From NCBI GenBank assembly GCA_019914995.1, contig CM034143.1, forward strand, positions 2,792,501 to 2,856,500: 64,000 nt of DNA. Direction: 5' to 3'. Positions within the stretch are counted from its first letter, which is position 1. Every line of letters starts with the position of its first letter. The notes under the pieces are model-generated. The model saw nothing but the letters and a program-made list of their open reading frames with translations. It was not told the DNA's origin and ran no database searches. Of this stretch, positions 48,407 to 63,400 are shown one piece after another. Source of the DNA: Acanthochlamys bracteata (lineage: Eukaryota; Streptophyta; Magnoliopsida; Pandanales; Velloziaceae). The position numbers were made by a program, and so were the translations under genes.

Positions 48407-51400
48407 TCATTGATTCGATGACAAAACATTCACCTGTCCTTTCGCTAAGCGTGCATACAATCCATTCTCTTGAATAAGTTTACTGTGATCTCCCATCTGA
48501 GCATAAAGAAGAACTGTTTTATTTTATACCATCCAATTTTCATATCAAAACTCAAATTTTAAAGTACTTGAGGTTGTCACTACGTTGGTAACCTTAGGGG
48601 GCATTGTATAAAGCAACGCACTGATAATTAAAGAGTTATACATGTGTTTCATGAATTTAGACAGAATAAACAGGAAGCTAACCAAAAGAGGGAAAAAGAT
48701 GGAAGAAAAAAAGAATCGAGAGAGAATTTCTTCAATCATGAATAACGACTAGTTATTGAGTTTTCAAACAAAAGATACCAGGATAATAGCACTTCTTGCG
48801 AGCTATAGTAAGTAAAGCTTACCTCAACAACTTTACCGCCATCCATCACGACAATCCTATCCGCTGCTTGGACAGTAGATAACCTGAAATTTATAAAAAA
48901 ACTTAAAGTACTAAATATTTAAACCATCACAAGGACAATGATAACGTTAAGTTACCTATGAGCAATGACGATAACTGATCGACCCTGTGATGCACTTTTA
49001 GCCATACGGATAATTTTCTGGAGCGGCAAATTTAAAGTTGAGAATGTTGGGTTAACAAAACCTATAGAGGGTAAGCTTTAATACCTTGATATACTCTTCA
49101 CTCTCTGCATCAAGAGCACTGGTGGCTTCATCAAGAATCAAGATGCTAGGATCTCTAAGAATAGCCCTGGCAATAGCAATTCGCTGCTTTTGACCCCCAC
49201 TAAGAAGAGCATCATCAACAAGAGTTTCATACCCTTCAGGAAGGGACAAAATGAATTCATGAGCAAAAGCCATTTTTGCAGCCTCTTCCACATCTTTGCG
49301 ACTGGCATCTCTTGGACACCCATATTTTATGTTTGATAACACATCCATGTGGAAAAGGTTAGGCTCCTATTTGAGATTTGAAAAAGTTAATATCAAATTG
49401 CATAGTTACTCGAGAAATAGCCCAAACATAACTTTAGTGTGTACATACCTGTCCAACGAATCCAATTCTCTCTCTTAACCATCTGATATCATATTGTCTA
49501 AGTGGAACTCCATTGACCAGTATCTGCCAAAATAATGATAGTAAGAGCAAAAGCAGTAGACTGATATCCAATGAGTTAAATAGATAGAGAACACATCCTC
49601 ATGACTATGCACATTTTATTACATATATGCTAACATAGCATGCCCTCAATATAAATAAAAGCATCGAGTAACCAAGGAACATGTCCCAATCGAGAATATC
49701 AAGAATACAGAAACAGAAAGACAAATGGATCAACTTATTAAAATAAAAAAGACCCAAAAGTGAGGCAAGTATGTTAGTTAAAACTTGCTCAAAGACCAAT
49801 GTATAGTTAGCCACTAGCATTGTTGTTAGCAATAACATGCGCTCTTAAAGCTTGCTTACATGCGAAAAATTATTAACTAATCTTAGGGCAGAAAAGTACA
49901 TTATACCTGTCCAGATGTTGGCTCATAAAGTCGAAGAAGAAGACTGACTATTGTGCTTTTCCCGCTCCCACTAAGACCAACCTAAGAAAAGAAGAAGAAA
50001 AGAAAGATAAGAGATCGGAAGATCACGAACAGCAGGTTTTTAACAAGATCATAGCAGCATGGAAGCTCACTTACAATTGCAACAACTTCGTTTGGCTGAA
50101 TGCATAAGTTCACATTTTGAAGGGCTTGTACCTAAGAAAAAACCTGTATTAGTAAATATACTTAAAATTGAGAACACACTCAGTTTAATAAAAGCAAAAG
50201 AAACGCTAAAACAGAAAAGTTTAGGACTCCAATTTTTCAGAGACTTCAAAAACTGGATACTTATATTTATTAAATTTTAACATGCCTAACACCTGAACAT
50301 GAACTAAATACATAAATAATACAAACGCCTATGGATATTTCAGTACAAACAATAGATTTGTTTCTAAGTGAAGGCAATTCAAATAATTATTACAAGTTTT
50401 TTATTTTAAAGCGAAATCAGATTAAATGCATAATGAGGATTATATTGTCAAATTTTAATCAACTAATACTTGAGTCACTACAACAAAGCTAGTCTATTAA
50501 GAATACTTCTTCAACCAGACTGACACAAAAATCTTAGACTTTCATACTCAAGATGGAGGGAGTTTATCTAGTTACAGGAAATGACTGTGGAAATCCTATT
50601 TATTTTAAGGGGATCTTCATCTAAGTTCAATTTCTGCAGAACAGGATCATATTCTTGGATCATAAATCCTCATTTTCACGATGGAATCCAATTCCACAAT
50701 ATGGAACGAACGTAGTAATCACCACCACCATCACTTTCGCCTTTGCTTGGTTGGTCATAGTCCAATTCCATAATGTGGACCAATGACTTCTCATTAACCC
50801 CTTTCACCCGGTCACTATAGTTGCCAGATGTCTATCAGTGACTATCCTAAACTGCTGCGTGAAATCCATTGATGGCATCACCATCCATCAATAATCAATC
50901 AATCAGAGACAAATTTCTGCAGAACAGGACTTCATATTCTTGGATCATAATTCCTCATTTTCCCGATGGAGTTCAATTCCATAATATGGAGTGAATGTAG
51001 TAATTACCACATCACTTTCACCTTTGCTTGGTTGGTCATTGTCGAATTCCGTAACATGGACCAATGACTTCTCATTAACCCCTTTCACCCGGTCACTCTA
51101 GTTGCCAATTGTCTATCAGTGACTATCCTAAATTGCTGTGTGAAATCCATTGATGGCATCACTATCCATCATTAATCAATCAATCGGAGACAAAACCACA
51201 AAATTTCTTTAGTAGGAGCAAAACAAGAATAGGTAATTTTTGAAACTATTCTCTACTCTATTGACTATAATATCTAGAATGATTCTTATGTCCCAACATA
51301 ATCTGTGAACAGCTCTGAAAACTGCTAAGACACAGCTGCTCTGCTTATCATCCAAACCTACCACTGAAATAATACCAACATTCTTATTAAAGATGAAGTA

Positions 51401-54400
51401 ATATTCTATGCAAAAGATTGTGTTCCAAATTGGAAGAAATTCTTCAAATAGAGGAACCATCAATGGATTACTAATTTTTCAACAAGTTTTAAATAAAAAA
51501 CATATATATTACTAAGCCTAAATAATATTTCTCAAGAAGGGGAAAAAATATTCACTTCATACTTGCACACTGCATATTTCTAACTTGTCTGTCTCTTGGT
51601 CCAAACAACCTACTCCGTCGAGCCAACATGTAGAAAGAATAAGTAGCTCCTAACTCCTTCATATGATCTCTTAATTTCTTCATAAGTGCCACCTTGGTTC
51701 CCAAAAAAGAAAGTTACAGTTAGGTCCCTTACTTTTCTAAAAAGTCCGGACAAAAATGATCCTTCCAATGACAAAGCCATTAAGGGAAGGACCAAGTCAG
51801 CAATTTTTCAAGGACTAAGGATAGTTGACACTTTTTCTCTTCAAGAACAAATTTGGCACTTTAAAAATATTTACAAGACCAAATTACATTGTAAAGATAA
51901 AATTTGCTTATAATAACTTAACCAAGAACCAATTTTTCATGTTAGCCACAATGACTTTTATTTGAATGGTGGGAAAGGTAGTTTAATTGTTTATTAAGTC
52001 TAAAAATTGGTAATGCTAGAAAGGACATGGTGGTGAAGGTGGGAAGAGCTAATGGCTACAATTCCATTGTGTAACCATCACAAACCCCATAACTTGTAAT
52101 GAGTCATTCAAAGCACATGAAGAAAGTCCTTATACTCTTATGCATGTTAGGAAAGAGTTGAAGTGTTAATTTGTCAATAGGCATATCTAACTTTTATAAT
52201 TTACAAAAGTATCAATTTCGTCAACAAAGTGAAACAAAGTTGCTAATTTTGATTCCATCCTTTTTCAATCTATACATTCCAAAAGAAACCATGTTTTGCA
52301 CAGATAGAAGAAAAGTGAAAATACCGTTGGCCTTGAAGGATACCGGAAGGTTACGTTAACAAATTCAACACCACCATCGAGTTTTTGCAATCTCAATCCT
52401 GTGATAACAAAATCAGCGAAATGTAGATGGTTGCATTAAAATTAAAATAGAAAGATTGTGATCAATAAAATCATGATAATACCCATCCAATACTATGGTT
52501 GTTACTAACGGGTTGCGTGCAGGAGTTTTGCACTTTATAGATACAATTTGGTAGCTTAGTTTTAACTTTCCATATCAAATTTAACTTTTACACTAAGTAG
52601 CCTTCATTATTTATGAGTAGTTAATAGGAGATGCATGTTAATAATGAACATACAAACCGCAAAAAGAAAGGACTTCAATTGAAAATGAGAATAAAGATGA
52701 GGATTTGGATCACATTGCTATAACATTGGGACAATGTAGAAAAATAAAACAATCCATAACTAATCCATTCAAAATCAACGTGCATACGAATGTGCAAAAT
52801 GACTAATAATTGTTACGGCTTGTTTCAAATACATTGAACTTCACTTCCTCCCTCCAGATTTTGAGTTCGGTTACTTCACATGTTTCAATTGTCACTCCGA
52901 ACGCCACTTGTACTTTCACACCGAATTTCACTTTTATCAAAATTTAACTTCAAACTTCACTTCACTTGTTTCTGCTTCCACCAAACTCTACTTTTACGAA
53001 ATTCAGTTTCGCGAAACACAGTTATGTGCATTTGAAACACGCCTTTATATTCCACTTAACTATGTTATGTGGTAGTAATTGATATAGAACTAACTTGGAT
53101 CAACAACAAAAAATACCAATCAGGTTACCTTCTGATGAGAACTGCTTGCTGGGTATCACATCAATCAATTGAAATACCTTTTCACTTGCTCCGATAGACT
53201 GCATTAGTGAGGACCAATTGTCTCCAATCCACCATGTCGAATATATTAGCCATTCAGAATAAAGTATAAATTTTGTAAGTTGTTCTGCCGAAATATGACC
53301 AGACATAATGGCAATTCCTCCTATTAAGACAGCAATAACCTGTAAACTTCGTTTGTCAAATACAAATGTGAGCTACTCATAATGTATAGGTCAAAAAGTA
53401 CAAACGTCTTGTGATTCTAGTAATAATTTATATTCACCTTCTCTTTTTTTTAGTTCTCAATCTAATTTTTTCATTAGATTCATATATAACTCTTTACAAG
53501 TGACTTTGATAAGAAAACAAATTGACATTATACCTTACTTAGCTACAAACAAAACGGAAGAAGGGACAATTTGTCTTACACATTACAATTTTTGATAGGA
53601 TAAACTACTAGGCAAAGAACCTAGGAAAAATTCAAAAGCAATAATCCATATCAAATAAATGATTCCTACATTGTACTCCTAACAAAAAATGCAATATGCT
53701 AATGCAATCATCTGTTAGCAACAAATAACTCATATTTCATCAGTTAAACCGAACCTCCAGACTTTAATCCAAAAATTCATGACCAAAACGTCTATACAAA
53801 TGATTTGGAAGGTATTCATAGGAGAGACAGAAAGTGAGAAAAGGAAAATAACTTAGTACAAAAGTAACTAAGTCTTGTCCAAATAGGTGAGGATGACTAT
53901 CATATCAATCAAATTTAAAGAAGCAAGAGAGTTAAAAATTTAAACTACAAAAAAATCCACTTAGACTGCATATAATAAGACAACCACGAGCATGCTCAAT
54001 CTTCACATAAAAGAAAACATAAAAAATCTACTACATGAAAAGCTTAAGCTTTTTCACCATTAGGAAATCATGACATTGATAGGGTAATATATACCTGAGT
54101 GGAATGATAGAGAAAATTGAAACTTAAATTCCAAAATCCATAAGCCATAGACTGTCTCACACTTATGTCAGCTAACTTCTGCAGCCATGACTTGTACCTA
54201 TTTGTGAAATGCAAAGCTCGAAAGCATCACTTATTGCCACACGTAATACCCAATAGCAATATGCTTGTGGGAAAATTTGTATACATCTTCCTAATTAAAC
54301 AAAACTACACATATTACCTTGTAAATTCTTGTTTTTCAGTCCCATAAATACGTATAGTTCTTATCAAGGATAAAGTTTCTTGTGCAACCTGATATTAACA

Positions 54401-57400
54401 CAAAATCATAGATATCCACTATAAGATTTTCATGCACAAAACCAATTATGGAAAGTAAACATACTTCATTAGCATATGCTGTGAATTCTTGAGTAAATTT
54501 TGCTGCTCTTCTCTGATACCTACAATAAGATTTAGATGAAAATATCTAAGTGTGATTAAAAACAAATTACGGACATAATGAGAGAAAAAACAATGAGTAA
54601 AACTTTTACAAGTAAAAAAACAATAATTATGGAAACCCATCCCATAATCATAACTTATTCTCTATTTTCCAAATTAGTCAAAACGTACTCAAATAAAGAT
54701 CGGCATTGTTGAAGAGAAAGAATCCATAATCTTTAATAAAAATTCTACTAGGTTCTTCAACTCAATAAAAGCACATAAAATTTTGATAGATACTTGAAGC
54801 CTTATGCATTCATACTTATCGTCTTTCATCTTCAAACACCGATTCCCAAGAGATATATCTCATCACATCCTAACTGTATTTTAAAGTGAAAGGGACTAAA
54901 TGCAGAGATACCCATAGTATACTATAGGTACTTCTTTACATAAAGAAGCAAACCTGATGTTAACTTCTGCTGTTTAGCAGTAGCCGTGTTTTATGGAGGC
55001 TATATTTGAATCATCATGACAACTATGTTATGCTATCAAACAACTTAAGGGCATCTTCAGATGGTCGAAAAACTTTTCACCATGCTTTATAACTACAATA
55101 GTAAACTAATTGGCATACCATAGTATGTCAAATAAGAAGTATAATTTTTGTTTATAGGGAGTGTTTGAAAATAAATAGATCTGAAATATCAAAAGCCTTT
55201 CTGGTGCAATGCTGCATTAACTGAATTGGTATATATAGAAATCTATTGTTATCTCAAGTTTTAAATACATAGTAACAAAGCATGACACTAAAATACATAC
55301 CCTCACCCCTTGGTTTGCTAGCACAATATTGGTGACTACCAGGGATAATTTACCATAATGAACCAACTAAGTTTGATATTATTAATATACCATGGTATCA
55401 AATACAAAAGTTTTAGCTTGACTACATATGGTTTTGTCTTGAAAATGTTAGTTCCCAAACCGGCATTACTACAATTAACTCCATCATCCCGAGAAAATTT
55501 TATCATGAGATGTAAGCAAGCATAATTCCCTAGTGGGTCAACTTTGTGGCACTTAACAACTCTTACAGGTATAATCTTGTATATTACATTTCTCACTAGT
55601 GCCACAACAACTCTTATAGGTATACCTTCGAACATTACAATTCCCTACTAGCAACTATTCCTTTTAAGGTCATATGTTGTTTCTCTCCTCAGCCAACAAT
55701 CTGTAATAATTCTCACAAAACTTCCCTATCCCTATCTCGAATCTTTTGTTTATATCAGGATGAGAGAAAGTAAAACCATAAGAATCTTATCTCCCTATGC
55801 AATAAATGTACCTCAGCCTTGCATTTGCTTCAGGGCGTACAAGGATGGATGTGAGGTAAGCTAACTCTTTTGGTAGAGCAGTAGTAACAGTATCTAATGA
55901 TGGGCATAGGGCCATAGAGCATAGAACTTATTATTAGAGTGGTAGGCGCCAAATATCAAGTCCTATAGTTTCTTCTTTTTTTCAGATTCAACCATATATT
56001 TGCTTGTTAGGTGTGAAGCGTTTCATCTAAGCAAGGAGCACTGATTTTTCCAGAAGGCACAAGCAGCTCAAATTTGCCATATGAACAAATATTTTAAGGG
56101 AAATGTCTATAATGATGAACATCAGGTTATGTTGAGTAATTGATTTTGTATTTGAAAGACTAAATTGTCACATATGTTATTGAAACTCTTCAAAATTGCA
56201 ATATTTTTTATCATGTTTTTAAGGAAAGATGGCTCCCGTAAAGTCTGCTATGGGTTCCTGGTCAGGGAGATTGGAAGAATTTTAAAGCAAGGAGGCAATA
56301 TTAAGAAGTACTAGTATATACGAGTTAATATCTAATTGACTTCTCTATAGCAATACAACCAGAAATAGCATTTGAATAGCAACAACCAAAACTGCAATCA
56401 TGAAACATACTGCAAAGAACTTAAAGAAACTTACTGGCCATAAAAGAGCATTATTGTTGCCAAGGCAGAACATATGAACAAAGTAGACATTGCAAGTCGC
56501 CACGACAAGCTAAACAAAAATATTAATGCACCTGTCCCCTGAAACAAAACTATTAGGAACTGATAATTCAACATCCAACAAATCTAGTACATCTCTACTC
56601 TATATCACAATATCACCTGAAGAATATTTCTGAATATCAAATTAAGATCATTGCCAATGACACGAGATATTTGTTGGCAATCTGCCCCAAGTCTGCTAGT
56701 TAAATCACCAACTGTTTCCTCATCAAAAAAAGATACATCCTGTTACCAACAATTATATTAAACCCAGAACTGCAATTGTTCATAACAATAGTATCACATA
56801 TTATAAAAGTTTGTAGTAGTTTAACCTGAAAAAGTAGAGAAGAATATAACATCTCTCTTATCCGTTTAACCTGAATATATAGAGAATATATACTTATAAG
56901 GCAATAGTCTACTTAAGATACAGGAGCTTAAAAAAATATATGTATAGCAAACTTCAAGATCAGCACTTACCAAGACAGTGTTTGCTATTCCAAAACAGCA
57001 ACCTCTCAAGCCACTGCAAATCACATAAGCACGTAGTATCAGAAGCTTATGAACATCATACATTAGTATGTATCACAGTAAAGAGACTAAATCTAAGGGT
57101 CACTTTGCTATGCAGAAGCCAGAAGGACTTTTCATGAACTTTTGGGTGCATAGGACATGTCAATGATCCACTATGCAGTTAGGAGTTTAGGTTCTTGGGA
57201 GTCCATAGTTCTCAGGAAAAGCAACTTCCAAAAGTACTCTTTATCCTTCATAAAAGCAACTTAGCTTAAACTACATAAAACCTTTCTATAACTTCACATG
57301 TTACTATTCCAACATTTTCATTTCATCAAAGACATATTGAAAGAACTATTGAGATTACTTTTCATAAATCACTTTTATAAATATCTGAAAACCAAATTTG

Positions 57401-60400
57401 AGAAATTACCTTTCGAAATAGTGGTAGAAAACTAGCTTTCAGAAACCACTTCTTAATAAGTGACTTTACCCTAAAATACAATAAAAGAAATAACCTTTCT
57501 CAAAAAGAATTCTATTGAAAACTCCTAATCCAAAATAATAAAATGCATTTTTCAAAAATCTATTGTCAGAAAAGCATCTTTCTAGAAAATTAGTTATCCA
57601 AATAGTTTCTCAAAAGTTGCCTTCAAACAATGTGATTCCTAATATAAATCATATATCCAAAACCTCTATTCATTTGGGAAAAAAGTAGATATTCTCAAAA
57701 ATCAATGCCTTTATAAAAACATGTTGTTTGAAACAACTTCCCCAAAAGATGTTCTTTCTATAGAAACATTAGTGCTACAAAGTGCTCTAAGAAACGTGAT
57801 TCTTTCTTGACGTTCGTCTAGATCTCAACAATAATTCATGTAGGAGCTATTGTTGTTTCCATTTTGAACAATCATTATTGTTTAAAAAATGAACTGACAT
57901 TGATTGTAATCTAATTATTAGATGATGGAGTACTAGAATATATCCTTATTTGAAATTGCATCTATTTGTAGCCGGTCACAATCCCTGCTAAAAAAGGAGG
58001 GTGCGGTAGGTTGACAGTTTAACATAAAATTTTGTCAATTTTAATAACATTAATCCACTTACTCTAAATTTTGTTAGGGCGTATCCTACTAGCAACACAC
58101 TCCACCAAAACGCAAATGTAGTGAGAAATAAGCAAGAATTTGCTATGACGTGTACCAGAAGGCACACAACATCCCAATGCCAAGGGGTGTCGACAAATAA
58201 GCAAGCCTATCGCTCTGGTAGATGAAAGCGGCTAAAAAGGCTAGTCTATGATACTAGGGTGAGGATAGGAGTTTGAAATATTAGGACATTGATAGGTAAT
58301 CTTTAAATTGGTTGAAGTAATGCGTATAAGAAATTGAGTGGGTGAGAACATAAGAAAAATAGAAAATACATGATATAAATTTTGATAAACATATAAAGTG
58401 AAGAACAGGAGTGGTATAGAAGTTACCTATGAACCAAATCTAAAAAATGAGACTATTAAGGTGAAACGAGTTAGAGATAGGCTTATATTGATTGATACTG
58501 CTTCTAGAAGACGAGTTGGTTGGCGTTATTAGCGCTTATGCCCCTCAAATAAGATTAAATAGTGCTGAAAAATAATAATTTAGGACGACATAGATAGATT
58601 AATTAGGCAATGCCTAAACGGGATAAAATCGTTAATAGAGATTATTTGAATGGTCACATATGAAAAACTAACACAAGTTATGAAAGAGTCCAGAAATTTT
58701 TTGTTATGGAGATCATAATAAAGGAGGTAACACTATTTTAAAATTTAGTTTGGCTTATGAGTAGGTGTTAACCAATACTTATTTTACAAAAAGAAATACC
58801 CACCTAATCACCTTTACATATAGGTAGACACGCAGTCAAATCAAGTACATTCTTAATAGACGATAGATAGGTCATTTGTAAGAACTGTAACGTAATCTTT
58901 GGGAAAAGTTTAACTATGCAATATAGTTTAGTCGTATTGGACATTGTCTTTAAAAAAATAAACAAACACAATAAAGCTAATGGAATACGTGCAACAAAAT
59001 GGAGGGAACTTGCATAAAGATACATAAAGAATAGTTATAAGTCCAATATTGAAAAAGAAAAACTGGAATGTGGATGGAAATAGTAACATGATATCGATGA
59101 AATGGCTAATTGTATTACACACATTGCAGAAGAGGTCTTAGAAGAATCAAAAGGGTGAAAGACCTTCAAAATAAAAATCTTGGTGTTGGAATGAAAATGT
59201 ATAAAACACAATTAAGGATAAAAACGAATACTACAGAAATCTACCAAAAGAAAAATATATATATACCGAAGCTTTGAAAAATATAAGTTAGCTAGAAAGA
59301 AGTTAAGAAACTGATTAGTGAGTCACATATTACATAATATGAAAAATTATATAGGTATCTTAGTACTAAAGTGAAAGAGAATATTATCTATAAAATAGTA
59401 CGTAAGAGAGAAAAAAAGAAGTAAAGATATAAATCAAATCCAATGTATTCAGGATGTTACTAGAATGTTTTTTAACCATCAGAAATAAGAGAGGCTGTGA
59501 AAAATATGAAAATAAGAAAAGCAATTGGTCAAGATGAAATCCCAATCGAAGTATGGAGAAAGTGGAGATTACTTGCTAATAAAATTATTTAATGTTATTT
59601 TAAAGAGTGAAAAGATGCCATATGAATGAAGAGAAAATGCTTTAATGCTTATTTATGAATATAGACATTCAAAATTGACGATAAAAGAATGAAGCTCATG
59701 AGCCATACTATAAAATTGTGAGAGAGTTATTAAACATAGGTTAAGATGTATTCAAAAATTTCAGATAATCAATTTAGTTTAATACTAGCGACATTTATTA
59801 TGGAAGCGATTTATCTACTCAAAAGATTGATGTAATAATATAGAGAGAAGTAGAGAGATCTACATATAATTTTTATAGATTTGGAAAAAGCTCATGATAT
59901 AAGGTATCTAAGGAAGGACTATGGTGAGTGTTAGGAAAAACTTATACATATTACATATATAATGATTATTAAAAATATGCATGATAGAGTAGCTACACGA
60001 ATGCATCATAATGGTGATACATCAAGATTCAGCTTTAAGTTCTTACCTATTTGCTTTAGAATGAAGTATCGCGGTGCATATTACTCGCCAATGACATAGT
60101 TTAAGTTGATGAGATATAAAAATGTTAAATCATAAATTGAAATATTTGAGAAGTATGTTAAAATCTAAATGTCTTAAATTAAATGAGACCAAGACATAAT
60201 ATATATTGTTATTTTAGTATATATAGAAATGATGATAATATTATACATAGGATTAAAACAGGATGGATGAAATGATGTGCTATCAGAATTTTGTGTGATA
60301 AGAAAATCCTTTTAATACTAAAAGATTAGTTTATAGAACAGTCATTTGGCCAGCAATATTATATAAAAGTGAGCGTTGAGCTATTAAATATCAAATTGTC

Positions 60401-63400
60401 CATAAAATAAACGTAACAAAAGTGAGGATGCTAAAATGGATGTGTAGATATATTACAATGAACAAAATATGAAATAAGAATATACGTCAATAAGCAGTTG
60501 TCATGTCGATAGAGGACAAGTTAAGGAAAGGTGGGCTTACATAATTTGGATATGTTTTGCAAAGACCTAAAGATGCTGTAGTTCATAAGAGTAATACGAT
60601 TTCTATAAAACACTTTAGGAGAAGGAGTAGAACGAAAATAACTTAACCTACTGTGGTAGTGAAAATTTTAGAAGAATTAGATATTTCGTTGAATCTAGTG
60701 TACAATCGAATAAAAAATTTTGAATTTATATAAATAACCCCACTTAAGTGAGATAAAAACTTTGTTATTTTTGTCGAATCTTCATTCGTGACGTACTCCA
60801 GAATAAACTTTGTTACTTTTGCATCACTCATCACAAGCTACTAATATGTAAAATTTATAAAGCTATTGCAAAAGCTATAAACTTTAGAAGGGTATAGCAA
60901 TTTCAATAAAGGACTAGTAATCTTTCTGTACTAAACTCTAATTAAACTATTTTCAATTAAAAGTGAAATAAAAATTTTTGATGGAGACGAGATTTCAATG
61001 AGTAATGACTCTCCTATGCATCTGCAATAAAAATTCTTGTTTCATCTCCTTTGGGAAAGTTTGGTTTGTATTTGGGTAGGCAGATTGGGAGTCCCTATGG
61101 ATCTTTTTTTTTGGGGGGGAAATGTAAGCTAGATAGAGTTATCGAGCTTGCAAATGCAATTCTATGATGATTTTGCATAATGCGGAGTGTTTAGTTGTTA
61201 TGCATGTGAATGAATTGTAGCATTCCAGCTTTGCGATGAAAATCTAAGAGCTTAAGATACTACACTGATCTGAAAGGGTTTTTGTTTGTGTTGAAATGGA
61301 TGCTAGACAGAGTTACATAGCTGCAGATGCAATTCTATGAATTTTTCTATCCCCTTTATTTGTGCATACATGTTCTTCTAATAGAATGTGTTCACATACA
61401 TACATGTGTAATTCATTAAGTAAACGTATATATTTGGTGAGGTGATTCTGTGAAGGTGAGACACAAACATCAGCAACAACAACCAATAGCCTAGACTTAG
61501 CTGTTTATTGTGTGTGTTCAGCCTTTTAGTTAGTTTCTTTCTTCATGAATTTTATGTAACATTTCACAATTTACGAAGAATAAAACAACAGTGGTGTGTC
61601 ACAATTATCTGGCTCCCTATAGTACAGCTAGCTTTACATGAATACAAAAAAGAACCCTATGCATGGCTGTGCTTGACATTTCATATTTGAGATGGAAAGT
61701 TAAAAGAAAACTGGAATTGAGTAATGAAATGCTAGTAGTTGCATAGGTAATTCTTACTTGTTGTGTGTATCGCATCACTAGTACAATAACTTTTAAATGG
61801 ATTCATGAAATTACTGCTGTTTGAGTTAAGTGTGGATTTTTTTAATTTGTCTTAATAAACTTTTTTTTTTCCTTTACTACTTTCTAGCATTCTCTGGGAC
61901 TGTTGTGCATTGCAGTGTCAACCACTTTTGAAATTATGTCGCATGACTGAAAGTTTAAGCAGCAAGTAGTCTGTAGCTAGTTTTGGGTGGGATAGGTGTA
62001 TTTCTGGGTTTGCATTATATATATTTCTGAAATATGCACATTAAGCAATGTGGGCAAAAGTAATGCATACTTTAAAGTATGTAATTATTGCATCTAACTC
62101 TCTTGCCTCTGACCAAATATGCACATAAGCAACGTGAGCAAGACAACGCAAACTTTAAATAATTTTTTCTTTTACAAGTAAGAATGTTAACAAGGACCCA
62201 GATTGAGAGGCTGGAGACACCCTTGACTCTGCAAAGGAAGCACCTAGAATTGCTGCCAACAAGAAGAGGATTGCCAAGGCCAAATCTGAAACTACTAATT
62301 ACACGAAGCTTCTTGCTGCAAGGCTCAAAGAGAAGAAGGACCACAAGAGCAAGAGCTTAGTATAGAATGGATCATTTATTGTGGTTGCCCTTATTAATTG
62401 TTATTTGTTGGTGCTGGTTATTATTGTTTGTTGCGGCTGTTGTTGCTATGGTTGCTGTTGTTGTCATTGGTTGTTATAATTTTTGCTCCGGTGGACAACA
62501 TTTGTTTATATGTGGATAGATTGTAGTGTTTAAAGTACGATCTTTGTTGCAATCCTCATTACCATGAGTATGTATGTCATTCACTTTCATTATTACGTGC
62601 GGATATGAATGTATTACAATCTTCATTACCTTCTGAACTGTAGTATTGGCTTGATATTTCTATTTGAATTGAGTAATGTAACGATATTGTCTGAGTTTTG
62701 TAGTTGATACATTTGGATGATTTTGATAGTGATGCAAATTCTGAGCTACATAGAGAATGTATGTATACAATCATATAACATATATATTCTTTATATTGAA
62801 GCTCACGCTATTGTATATTTGCTATTGTATAATTGTAACTTTGAATGTTTGATTATATTATAAAAAAACTTCATTATATATAAAACATATTATGTTAAAA
62901 AACTATAATATCAATTATTATTAAAAAGTATTTTCAAACTCTGATTATGTTAAAAATATATATATTAAAGTAAAAAAACTAACTATGAAAAAGAATTCAG
63001 ATATTTAATAATACATTACTTTTTATATACATAACGGCATTTCAGTCATTATATATCTCATTCACTTATAAGCACAAGTTTAGCCAAACATATTTTATTT
63101 TTCTCTTAGAAAAAATCTCTAAACCATGAAATTCATCCAAATGAAATTCAGTAAAAATAGCTTTTTAGCAAAAGCCCAACAGCGGTTTTCAGCAAAAGCT
63201 CCCAACAAACATCAGCTTTTAAATAAAAGCTCTAAGTTTAAAACTTAGCAAATGTGCCCTATAACCATACAATGAACTCTTGAGTCCTGATTAATTTAAT
63301 ACCAAAATCTTCCTCGAAAATGATTGCAAGAAAACTCAAGAATTTATTCCAAATGGGATTGCGACGGAGAACTTTCACTCTTTTCTAAAAACCAATGCAA

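Noticed and set aside
55790-55870. A possible extra ABCB26 exon (donor-like GAG|GTACATT on the minus strand)
   Set aside because: Flanking exons 56538-56435 and 54519-54465 already join in frame and match the family without it.
62072-62344. A 90-codon minus-strand frame
   Set aside because: It is the reverse reading of the RPS6 pseudogene fragment on the plus strand.
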